Source of the DNA: JAOPZW01 sp034664395
GTDB taxonomy: Bacteria > Actinomycetota > Thermoleophilia > Solirubrobacterales > Solirubrobacteraceae
Length of the DNA stretch: 6,082 bases
Assembly (NCBI GenBank): GCA_034664395.1
Contig: JAXDHQ010000119.1
Coordinates: forward strand, 1-6,082
Reading direction: 5' to 3'
Both the position numbers and the translations under genes were made by a program. The number at the start of each line of letters is the position of its first letter. Position 1 is the stretch's first letter. Shown here piece after piece: positions 1 through 4,410 of the stretch. The notes beneath the pieces are model-generated. The model made no database searches, had not been told where the DNA came from, and worked only from the letters and a program-made list of their open reading frames with translations.

Positions 1-326
1 GACTGCTCGCGGATCTCGCCGGTCTCGTGGTTGATGAAGGCGACGGTGACGGTCAGCGGGCGCGAATAGGTGAGGTCCTTCTCGCGGCACTCCTCGATGG
101 ACGCGGCGGGATCGTCGAAGTGGAACTCGCCGAAGTTCACCGCGAGGTGGCCCGTGTAGTCCTCGATCGGCGAGATGTCGTCGATCGTCTCGCGCAGGCC
201 GCCGGTCGCTGTATCGACCAGCCACTCGAATGAGCGACGCTGGATGTCGATCAGGTTGGGGACGTCGAGGACCTTGTTCAGGCGCGCGAAACTACGGCGC
301 TGCCTGGGAGCGTCAACACGGGGCAA
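1..326 (-). CDS. rpoB: RNA polymerase beta subunit, N-terminal part (cut by window edge)
   Basis: The first 108 codons of the RNA polymerase beta subunit are present; the remaining roughly 1,000 or more residues lie beyond base 1. Beta forms part of the catalytic core of RNA polymerase. The protein begins MPRVDAPRQRRSFARLNKVL and continues with the family's DVPNLIDIQRRSFEWL block (about residues 21-36), then ISPIEDYTG, FGEFHF and CREKDLTYSRPL, all typical of the RpoB N-terminal region. I chose the TTG at 326-324 because GAGGAG (complement of 335-340) lies 8 nt upstream and conserved sequence begins about a dozen residues later; no ATG or GTG fits in frame. The gene follows rplL, as in most bacteria, but across a 334-nt spacer that may hold its own promoter. 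Identity is certain. The exact start is likely but unproven. Confidence 0.96.
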   Translation of the reverse strand, partial: MPRVDAPRQRRSFARLNKVLDVPNLIDIQRRSFEWLVDTATGGLRETIDDISPIEDYTGHLAVNFGEFHFDDPAASIEECREKDLTYSRPLTVTVAFINHETGEIREQ

Positions 327-334
327 GACAGCGA

Positions 335-340
335 CTCCTC
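335..340 (-). promoter_or_regulatory. Shine-Dalgarno sequence fixing the rpoB TTG start
   Basis: On the minus strand this reads GAGGAG, 8 nt before the TTG at 326. It is the only good ribosome binding site near the beginning of the conserved RpoB sequence, so it decides the start. Confidence 0.7.
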
Positions 341-373
341 GGGGGGTCGAAAGCGGGCACAAGCGGCGGAGGT

Positions 374-390
374 GCGCTCGCGGAGAGCGC
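374..390 (-). other. Hairpin in the presumed rpoB leader
   Basis: A 6-bp perfect stem (GCGCTC with GAGCGC) with a 5-nt loop lies about 48 nt upstream of the rpoB start, just after the candidate -10 element. It could be part of the 5' untranslated region of an rpoB transcript. Stems of this size are frequent at this GC content, so any function is speculative. Confidence 0.3.
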
Positions 391-398
391 GACCAGCC

Positions 399-407
399 AA
401 GATAGCA
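399..407 (-). promoter_or_regulatory. Candidate extended -10 promoter element for rpoB
   Basis: On the minus strand this reads TGCTATCTT: TATCTT matches the -10 consensus at four of six positions and is preceded by TGn, the extended -10 signature. It sits in a locally less GC-rich patch. No convincing -35 hexamer lies 16-18 nt upstream, which an extended -10 can tolerate. Transcription would begin near position 392, giving a leader of about 65 nt before the TTG start. The call rests on sequence matching only. Confidence 0.35.
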
Positions 408-558
408 CAGCGCAACGACGCCCCCGCAGGCGGAGGCGGGCCCCCTCCACGGGGCGGTCGGCGCTCACGGACCCCGCCCGCGGGGCCGCGTATGTGGCGC
501 GACTCCGGTGTTTTGGGCGGCTACGACTATTGGCCGACGGCGGAAGGGTAGCGCCCGG

Positions 559-566
559 ACCTCCTT
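559..566 (-). promoter_or_regulatory. Orphan Shine-Dalgarno-like sequence
   Basis: The minus strand reads AAGGAGGT, a full match to the 16S anti-Shine-Dalgarno complement, but no ATG, GTG or TTG follows within a usable distance. The next bases are CCGGGCGCTACCC, and the nearest later start-like codon is about 90 nt away. It may be chance, a relic, or a ribosome or RNA contact site. Confidence 0.3.
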
Positions 567-592
567 CGCGCCACCCGGCCCGCCCCAGGACG

Positions 593-623
593 CTCGAAGG
601 GCGCCCGTCGGGCGCCCTTCGAG
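593..623 (-). terminator. Long perfect hairpin between rplL and rpoB (attenuator or processing site candidate)
   Basis: A 14-bp perfect stem (593-606 paired with 610-623) closes a 3-nt loop. No T-tract follows on either strand, so it is not a classical intrinsic terminator. U-less hairpins can act as weak terminators in actinobacteria, and a long duplex here could also be an RNase III site or a 3' stabiliser of the rplJL message, as known for this junction in other bacteria. The stem is seen directly; the role is inferred. Confidence 0.55.
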
Positions 624-633
624 AGACTCTGCG

Positions 634-654
634 GCGCGGGACCGGGTCCCGCGC
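634..654 (-). terminator. Hairpin immediately after rplL
   Basis: GCGCGGGA (634-641) pairs with TCCCGCGC (647-654) around a 5-nt CCGGG loop that could tighten by two further pairs. It begins 6 nt after the rplL stop codon. Like the next hairpin downstream it lacks a T-tract. Together they form a tandem that may trim or protect the end of the ribosomal protein message, or attenuate readthrough into rpoB. Confidence 0.5.
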
Positions 655-660
655 GAACGG

Positions 661-1041
661 CTACTTCAGCTCGACGCTGGCGCCGGCCTCCTCGAGCTCG
701 CTCTTGAGCTTCTCGGCCTCGTCGCGCTCCAGGCCCTCCTTGACGGGCTTGGGGTGCTCGTCGACGAGCGCCTTGGCCTCCTTGAGGCCGAGGCCGGTCA
801 CCGCGCGGACGACCTTGATGACCTGGATCTTCTTGTCGCCCGGGGCCGTGAGGACGACGTCGACCGTGGTCGACTCCTCCTCGGCCGGGGCGCCGTCGGT
901 CGCGGCGGCGGCGGGGGCGGCGGCGGCGACCGCCGTCGCCGAGACGCCGAACTCCTCCTCGAGCGCCTTGATGCGCTCGCTGAGCTCGAGCACCGAGAGG
1001 CCCTTGAGCTCCTCGATCCAGTCCTGGGTGGTGCTGGCCAT
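661..1041 (-). CDS. rplL: 50S ribosomal protein L7/L12
   Basis: The 126-residue protein has the full L7/L12 architecture. An N-terminal dimerisation domain (about 1-33) binds the L10 helix. An alanine-rich flexible hinge runs about 34-55. The globular C-terminal domain (about 57-126) contains the conserved KIQVIKVVR, TGLGLKEAK, VKEGLERDEAE and AGASVELK segments, which contact and stimulate translational GTPases such as EF-Tu and EF-G. Length and end (ELK) are normal for the family. The ATG start at 1041 has a strong AGGAGG (complement of 1050-1055) 8 nt upstream. It lies 39 nt after rplJ, with a hairpin in the spacer that includes the rplJ stop codon and could set the high L12:L10 ratio. The TAG stop is followed by tandem hairpins. 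Confidence 0.98.
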   Translation of the reverse strand: MASTTQDWIEELKGLSVLELSERIKALEEEFGVSATAVAAAAPAAAATDGAPAEEESTTVDVVLTAPGDKKIQVIKVVRAVTGLGLKEAKALVDEHPKPVKEGLERDEAEKLKSELEEAGASVELK

Positions 1042-1062
1042 GTCCTGTTCCTCCTGGATGTT

Positions 1063-1093
1063 CGCTTCGGCGAGCTCGGCCTACGCCGAAGCG
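1063..1093 (-). promoter_or_regulatory. Hairpin spanning the rplJ stop codon, upstream of the rplL ribosome binding site
   Basis: CGCTTCGGCG (1063-1072) and CGCCGAAGCG (1084-1093) are perfect 10-bp inverted repeats with an 11-nt loop. In the transcript the 5' arm is formed by the last sense codons of rplJ, the TAG stop lies in the loop, and the 3' arm ends 7 nt before the AGGAGG of rplL. A ribosome finishing rplJ would melt the stem, so it could couple or tune rplL translation. It has no T-tract and is unlikely to be a terminator. Structure seen, role inferred. Confidence 0.5.
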
Positions 1094-1791
1094 TCCGCCT
1101 CGTTGTCGTTCTCGGAAGTGCTGTCGCCCGCGGCCGGCTCGTCGGGAGCCGGGGCCTCCTCGGTTGCCGTCTCGGCGGGCGCCTCGGCGGCCGGGGCCTC
1201 CTCGGTCACCGTCTCGGCGGCCGGGGCCTCCTCGGTCGCGGCCCCCGCCGGGGGCTCGCCCGCGGGCAGCTCGCCGCTGGCCTTCTTCTCGGCGATCTGG
1301 CCGAGCTGCAGGGCCAGGCCGGCGATGAGCGCGTTCAGGCCGCGCACCAGGCCGGTGATCGGCGCGGCGACCACGCCCACGAGCTGCCCGTAGAGGACGT
1401 CGCGGGTCGGGAGCCGGGCGATCGAGCGGATCTGCTCGGCGTCCAGCAAATCGCCGTTGAGCAGGCCGCCCTTGAACTCGAGCACGTCGGCCTCGCGGCT
1501 GAACGTCTGCAGCGTCTTGGCCGCCAGCGCCGCGTCGCCGTGCACGAAGGTCAGCGCCGTCGGGCCGTCGAGGAACGCCTTCAGCGTGTCGACTCCGGCC
1601 TCGTCGGCCGCGCGCTCGGTCAGCGAGTTCTTGACCACGCGGAACGAGGCGTCGGCCTCGCGCAGCCGCGTGCGCAGCGTGGCGGCCTGGGGCACGGAGA
1701 GCCCGCGGAAGTCGACGGCGAAGATCGCCTCGGACTCCCGGATGGACTCGGCGATCTCGGCGACCGCCGCTGCTTTCTGTTCTCGGTTCAT
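1081..1791 (-). CDS. rplJ: 50S ribosomal protein L10 with acidic C-terminal extension
   Basis: L10 forms the base of the ribosomal stalk: its N-terminal domain binds 23S rRNA with L11, and its C-terminal helix carries L12 dimers. The core (about residues 1-172) shows FRGLSVPQAATLR, FRVVKNSLTERA, GPTALTF and FKGGLLNG, then the long helix LPTRDVLYGQLVGVVAAPIT and onward. The usual family length is about 165-175 residues; here another 64 residues follow, rich in Ala, Glu and Pro, with TEEAPAAE at 186-193 and 196-203 and TEEAPAP from 210, ending in an Asp/Glu/Ser-rich stretch. This tail is probably disordered. The ATG at 1791 has AGGAGG (complement of 1795-1800) only 3 nt upstream, a short spacing. 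The gene lies between rplA (74-nt spacer with a hairpin) and rplL. Identity is certain; any function of the tail is unknown. Confidence 0.97.
   Translation of the reverse strand: MNREQKAAAVAEIAESIRESEAIFAVDFRGLSVPQAATLRTRLREADASFRVVKNSLTERAADEAGVDTLKAFLDGPTALTFVHGDAALAAKTLQTFSREADVLEFKGGLLNGDLLDAEQIRSIARLPTRDVLYGQLVGVVAAPITGLVRGLNALIAGLALQLGQIAEKKASGELPAGEPPAGAATEEAPAAETVTEEAPAAEAPAETATEEAPAPDEPAAGDSTSENDNEADASA
1148..1236. repeat. Short direct repeats encoding the L10 tail
   Basis: The 17-nt unit gccggggcctcctcggt occurs exactly three times, at 1148-1164, 1190-1206 and 1220-1236, offset by 42 and 30 nt. Both offsets are multiples of three, so the frame is kept and each copy encodes TEEAP followed by A. 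Copies two and three share flanking bases too. This looks like in-frame slippage or duplication within the acidic tail. Confidence 0.75.
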
Positions 1792-1813
1792 GGGCCTCCT
1801 AGCCCGGTCTTGC

Positions 1814-1832
1814 GCGCCGCGTCGAGCGGCGC
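1814..1832 (-). promoter_or_regulatory. Hairpin in the rplA-rplJ spacer, possible L10 leader
   Basis: A 7-bp perfect stem (GCGCCGC with GCGGCGC) around a 5-nt loop lies in the 74-nt spacer, 22 nt before the rplJ start. Flanking AGCCCG (1801-1806) and CGGG...GGCT (about 1845-1852) could form an outer stem. In many bacteria L10 or the L10-L12 complex represses its own operon by binding a leader at this place. I see structure in the right position but cannot confirm the known leader motif. Confidence 0.35.
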
Positions 1833-1865
1833 CGCCGGGGGTCTCGGGTGGCTCGAAGGAGTCTG

Positions 1866-2591
1866 TCAGGCCGCAGCCGGAGCAGTCTCCTCGAGGATGT
1901 CGCGGGTGCGGCTCGGGTCGATCTTCACGCCCGGGCCCATGGTGGACGCCATGGTGATCGAGCGGATGTAGCGTCCCTTGGCCGCGGGGGGCTTGGCCCG
2001 CATGAGCTCCTCGACGACCGCGGCGTAGTTCTCCAGCAGCGCGCGCTCGTCGAACGACGTCTTGCCGATGGTCAGGTGCACGATCGCGGTGCGGTCGGTG
2101 CGGTACTCGACCTTGCCGGACTTGGACTCCTCGACCGCCTTGGCCACGTCCATCGTCACCGTGCCCACCTTCGGGTTGGGCATCTTGCCCTGCGGACCGA
2201 GGATGCGGCCCAGGCGACCGACGACCGGCATGAGGTCGGGCGTCGCGATCGCGACGTCGAAGTCGGTGAAGCCGCCCTCGATGCGCTCGGCGAGGTCCTC
2301 GGCGCCCACGACGTCGGCGCCGGCCTCCTCGGCCTCGCGCGCCTTGTCGCCCTTGGCGAAGACGGCGATCGTGACGCTCTTGCCGAGCCCGTTGGGCAGC
2401 GCGATGGTGCCGCGGAGCTGCTCGTCGGCGTGGCGGACGTTCAGGCCGGTCCGCACGTGGATCTCGACCGACTCGTCGAAGTTCGCGCGCTTGAGCTCCT
2501 TGACGAGGCGGACCGCGTCGGCCGGCGCGTGCTCGGCCTCGCGATCGACCTTGGAGCGCGCCTCGAGGAAGCCTCGCCCGTGCCTGGCCAT
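1866..2591 (-). CDS. rplA: 50S ribosomal protein L1
   Basis: L1 binds 23S rRNA at the mobile stalk that guides E-site tRNA release, and in many bacteria it represses its own operon by binding the mRNA. The 241-residue protein has the normal length. The start MARHGRGFLEARSKVDR corresponds to the family's MAKHGKKY-like beginning. Later blocks include VEIHVRTGLNVRHADEQLRG, TIAVFAKGDKAREAEEAGAD, PDLMPVVGRLGRILGPQGKM and MPNPKVGTVT, ending in the conserved GPGVKIDPS. The ATG overlaps the rplK stop codon by one base (TGATG), and its ribosome binding site GGAGGTGA (complement of 2599-2606) lies inside the end of rplK, 7 nt upstream. The two genes are therefore probably translationally coupled. The extra TAPAAA-like tail after DILEE is minor. 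Confidence 0.98.
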   Translation of the reverse strand: MARHGRGFLEARSKVDREAEHAPADAVRLVKELKRANFDESVEIHVRTGLNVRHADEQLRGTIALPNGLGKSVTIAVFAKGDKAREAEEAGADVVGAEDLAERIEGGFTDFDVAIATPDLMPVVGRLGRILGPQGKMPNPKVGTVTMDVAKAVEESKSGKVEYRTDRTAIVHLTIGKTSFDERALLENYAAVVEELMRAKPPAAKGRYIRSITMASTMGPGVKIDPSRTRDILEETAPAAA

Positions 2592-3016
2592 CAGCCCGTC
2601 ACCTCCACGCCCATCGAGCGGGCCGTGCCCGCGATGATCTTGGCCGCCTGGTCGACGTCATGGGCGTTGAGGTCGGGCAGCTTCTTCTCGGCGATCTCGC
2701 GGAGCTGGGCCTGGCTGATGCGCCCGACCTTGTCGCGGTGCGGCTCGCCCGAGCCCTTCTCCAGGCCGGCGGCCTGCTTGATGAGGATCGCGGCCGGGGG
2801 CGTCTTGGTCACGAAGGTGAACGAGCGGTCCTCGTAGACCGTGATGACCACCGGGATGACCGTGCCGGAGTCGCTCTGCGTCTGCGCGTTGAACGCCTTG
2901 CAGAACTCCATGATGTTGATGCCGTGCTGACCCAGGGCGGGACCGACCGGCGGGGCCGGTGAGGCCTGGCCGCCGACGGCCTGCAGCTTGATCTCGGTGA
3001 GGACCTTCTTCGCCAT
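2591..3016 (-). CDS. rplK: 50S ribosomal protein L11
   Basis: L11 sits at the GTPase-associated centre at the base of the stalk and is part of the thiopeptide (thiostrepton) site. The 141-residue protein is the usual length. The N-terminal domain (about 1-70) has the conserved APPVGPALGQHGINIMEFCK segment, including Pro22, Pro23 and Pro26, the prolines of the thiopeptide contact loop; the sequence here is the common form. The C-terminal rRNA-binding domain (about 71-141) shows KTPPAAILIKQAAGLEKGSG, then VGRISQAQLREIAEKKLPDL, and IIAGTARSMGVEV. The ATG at 3016 follows nusG after 17 nt. Two AGGAAG copies stand upstream (complements of 3021-3026 and 3030-3035); the nearer, 4 nt from the ATG, is the likely ribosome binding site. 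Confidence 0.98.
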   Translation of the reverse strand: MAKKVLTEIKLQAVGGQASPAPPVGPALGQHGINIMEFCKAFNAQTQSDSGTVIPVVITVYEDRSFTFVTKTPPAAILIKQAAGLEKGSGEPHRDKVGRISQAQLREIAEKKLPDLNAHDVDQAAKIIAGTARSMGVEVTG

Positions 3017-3033
3017 GCGTCTTCCTGAGCTTC

Positions 3034-3555
3034 CTAGATCTTCTTGACCTGATCGAAACCGACCTCGACCGGCGTCTCGCGGCCGAAGATCGACACCAGC
3101 ACCTTGAGCTTCTGCGCGTCCTGGTTGATCTCGGAGATCTCGCCCGAGAAGTCCGAGAGCGGCCCGGAGACGACCTTGACCGACTCGCCGATCGAGAACT
3201 GCGCCTTGGTCGCCACCTTCTGCGCGACCTCGCGGTGCAGCAGCCGGTCGACCTCGGGCTGGGTCAGCGGGACCGGCTCGTTGGAGGCGCCGACGAAGCC
3301 GGTGACGCCGGGCGTGCCCTTGACGAGCTGCCAGGAGTCGTCGGTCAGCTCCATGTTGACCAGCACGTAGCCGGGCATCGTGCGCTTCTCGACCGGGACC
3401 TTCTGGTTGTCCTTCATCTCGGTCACCGTCTCCGTGGGGACGACGACCTGGCGCACGGCCCGCTTCTGGTTCAGCGAGACCACGCGGTGCTCGAGGTTCT
3501 GCTTGACCTTGTTCTCGTGCCCGGAGTAGGTGTTGACGACGTACCAGCGATACAT
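3034..3555 (-). CDS. nusG: Transcription termination/antitermination factor NusG
   Basis: NusG binds the clamp of RNA polymerase, modulates pausing and Rho-dependent termination, and can link polymerase to the ribosome. The 173-residue protein has the NGN domain (about 1-115), with the opening RWYVVNTYSGHENKVKQNLE, the RTMPGYVLVNMEL motif at about 58-70 and TPGVTGFVG at 81-89. The KOW domain (about 120-173) reads IGESVKVVSGPLSDFSGEI then VSIFGRETPVEVGFDQVKKI. The protein starts directly at the conserved domain, without the long acidic N-terminal region seen in many Actinobacteria. The ATG at 3555 lies 16 nt after the secE stop and lacks a clear Shine-Dalgarno sequence, so translation probably depends on coupling to secE. 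No better start exists, because the conserved sequence begins at residue 2. Confidence 0.97.
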   Translation of the reverse strand: MYRWYVVNTYSGHENKVKQNLEHRVVSLNQKRAVRQVVVPTETVTEMKDNQKVPVEKRTMPGYVLVNMELTDDSWQLVKGTPGVTGFVGASNEPVPLTQPEVDRLLHREVAQKVATKAQFSIGESVKVVSGPLSDFSGEISEINQDAQKLKVLVSIFGRETPVEVGFDQVKKI

Positions 3556-3571
3556 GGATAAGTGGCTCTGA

Positions 3572-4102
3572 TCAGATGATGATGTTGACGAGCTTCTTGG
3601 CCACGTAATCGGCGACGCCGAGATAGACGCCGGCGACGATCACGAAGCCGAGGACCACGGCGGTCGCCTGCGCGACCTGCCGACGGTCAGGCCACTGTAC
3701 GCGTTGGAGCTCCGCCCAGCTTGCCCGCAGGAAGGCGAGGAAGCGTCCGGGCCCCCGGCGGGTGGGCGTGCCGGGCACCGCCTCCTCGCGGCGGACCGGT
3801 GCCGCGCCGCCGGGACCGGCCGCGACCGCCTCGCGCTCCAGGGCGGCGTCGTCGACGTCGACGTCGCCGTCGCCGAAGGCGCGGCTGGCCGCGTCGGGGT
3901 CCTCGTCCTCGCCGAAGGCATCGGCGGGCTCGCCGGCGCCGCGGACGAGGGCGGCGTCGAACTCGTCGACCTCGCCCGAGGCGTGGTCGAGCTCACCGGG
4001 CACGTTGGCCCGGTGTGGCTCGCTCGGCGACGGGCCGGGGTTCTGGGAACCCCCGCCCCGACGTGCCTTGCGCTGCTTGGCTCGCTGTCTGTCACGCGCC
4101 AC
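3572..4102 (-). CDS. secE: Preprotein translocase subunit SecE with long acidic N-terminal region
   Basis: SecE clamps SecY in the SecYEG protein-conducting channel of the plasma membrane. The SecE domain is the last 60 residues (about 117-176): an amphipathic helix with SWAELQRVQWPDRRQVAQAT, including the conserved Trp-Pro at 137-138, followed by one membrane segment at about 147-167. Ahead of it lies a basic start (MARDRQRAKQRKARR) and a low-complexity stretch (about 16-116) that is strongly acidic between about 37 and 91, with EDEDPD and DGDVDVDD. Single-span SecE proteins are usually about 60-90 residues, so this one is long. The start is GTG at 4102, 15 nt after rpmG, with only a weak GGGG-type ribosome binding site. 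I chose it because the MARDRQRAKQ opening looks like a lineage-conserved start; a later start that drops the acidic part cannot be excluded. Confidence 0.92.
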   Translation of the reverse strand: MARDRQRAKQRKARRGGGSQNPGPSPSEPHRANVPGELDHASGEVDEFDAALVRGAGEPADAFGEDEDPDAASRAFGDGDVDVDDAALEREAVAAGPGGAAPVRREEAVPGTPTRRGPGRFLAFLRASWAELQRVQWPDRRQVAQATAVVLGFVIVAGVYLGVADYVAKKLVNIII

Positions 4103-4113
4103 GGCGAGGACAC

Positions 4114-4125
4114 CCCGCTAGCGGG
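4114..4125. other. 12-nt perfect palindrome at the rpmG-secE junction
   Basis: CCCGCTAGCGGG is fully self-complementary and contains the rpmG TAG stop. On the transcript it can form a 4-bp stem with a CUAG loop, partly covering the G-run that is the only Shine-Dalgarno candidate for secE. Chance is possible at this GC content. Confidence 0.35.
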
Positions 4126-4282
4126 TCTCCCGATGGCTGGTGTGCTGACGGCACCACCGGCAGTATTTGCGCAGCGTGATGCGATCAGGGTTGTTGCGCT
4201 TGCTCTTGTTCGTCTGATAGTTGCGCCGCTTGCACTCCTCGCAGGCGAGGGTGATAGCGATGCGCACGTCTCCGCGGGCCAT
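4118..4282 (-). CDS. rpmG: 50S ribosomal protein L33, zinc-binding type
   Basis: This 54-residue protein, MARGDVRIAITLACEECKRR to the end RQHTSHRETR, is ribosomal protein L33, a small component near the ribosomal E site. Two Cys pairs, CEEC (Cys14, Cys17) and CRWC (Cys41, Cys44), form the zinc ribbon of the C+ form. NYQTNKSKRN and NPDRITLRKY are the conserved L33 segments between them. The ATG at 4282 has GGAG (complement of 4289-4292) 6 nt upstream. The same frame stays open far upstream through the vWA genes, but that extension is a composition artefact. As first gene before secE and nusG it has the place seen in many Actinobacteria and Firmicutes. Bacteria with a C+ L33 often also carry a zinc-free paralogue elsewhere; none is visible here. 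Confidence 0.97.
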   Translation of the reverse strand: MARGDVRIAITLACEECKRRNYQTNKSKRNNPDRITLRKYCRWCRQHTSHRETR

Positions 4283-4321
4283 CTGGCGCTCCGAGGTGGC
4301 AGAGGTGTGGTCGGCCGACAG

Positions 4322-4352
4322 GCCCGGGACAAAGGAAAGACCCGCCCCGGGC
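4322..4352 (-). other. Inverted repeat in the leader upstream of rpmG
   Basis: GCCCGGG (4322-4328) and CCCGGGC (4346-4352) could form a 7-bp stem around a 17-nt, relatively pyrimidine-rich loop in the presumed leader of the rpmG-secE-nusG operon, ending 39 nt before the rpmG start. Its function is unknown. Confidence 0.3.
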
Positions 4353-4364
4353 GAGTCGGCCCCG

Positions 4365-4370
4365 AGTGTA
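4365..4370 (-). promoter_or_regulatory. Candidate -10 element for the rpmG-secE-nusG-rplKAJL operon
   Basis: The minus strand reads TACACT, a TANNNT match to the actinobacterial -10 pattern, in an otherwise very GC-rich stretch. No TTGACA-like hexamer lies 16-18 nt upstream. Transcription would start near 4358, giving a leader of about 75 nt. The position between the vWA gene and rpmG, where functional class changes, supports a promoter here. Confidence 0.4.
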
Positions 4371-4378
4371 GCGCGCCC

Positions 4379-4391
4379 GCGCCCCGGGCGC
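4379..4391 (-). terminator. GC-rich hairpin after the vWA gene, possible terminator
   Basis: GCGCC (4379-4383) and GGCGC (4387-4391) form a 5-bp stem 19 nt beyond the stop of the vWA gene. No T-tract follows. It may weakly end the upstream transcript, but this is a low-confidence call. Confidence 0.25.
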
Positions 4392-4410
4392 TGCCCTCCC
4401 GGGCGGGCTC

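Larger units (their letters stand above)
327..660. other. rplL-rpoB intergenic region, no gene seen
   Basis: This 334-nt spacer contains no credible coding sequence on either strand; plus-strand open frames across it run antisense through rplL and rplJ and are composition artefacts. In minus-strand order it holds a hairpin 6 nt after the rplL stop, a second and longer perfect hairpin, an orphan AAGGAGGT at 559-566, small GC-rich inverted repeats near 472-485 and 423-440, a candidate extended -10, a leader hairpin and the rpoB ribosome binding site. In other bacteria the rplL-rpoB spacer carries attenuators, RNA processing sites or an rpoB promoter, and this layout fits such a regulatory role. 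Confidence 0.7.

Noticed and set aside
472..485. GC-rich inverted repeat CCCCGC/GCGGGG as a terminator
   Set aside because: The stem is 5-6 bp with almost no loop and no T-tract; such repeats are expected by chance at this GC content.
1148..1236. Regularly repeated 17-mers as a CRISPR-like or mobile repeat
   Set aside because: The repeats are in frame within the L10 tail, with unequal spacing and no spacer character; they encode a peptide repeat.
508..1971. Long plus-strand open frame (487 codons) antisense to rplL and rplJ, and a similar one at 230-1393
   Set aside because: Both run opposite to certain ribosomal protein genes, have low-complexity Gly/Arg/Leu or Ser/Ala composition and start without a good ribosome binding site. 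They reflect scarce stop codons in GC-rich DNA.
1848..2837. Plus-strand open frame of 329 codons antisense to rplA and rplK
   Set aside because: It mirrors two confident genes and shows no recognisable domain; composition artefact.
4283..4410. Possible tRNA gene before rpmG, as found near secE in some bacteria
   Set aside because: No cloverleaf arms, T-loop GTTC-type sequence or CCA-type end could be recognised in this 128-nt gap.
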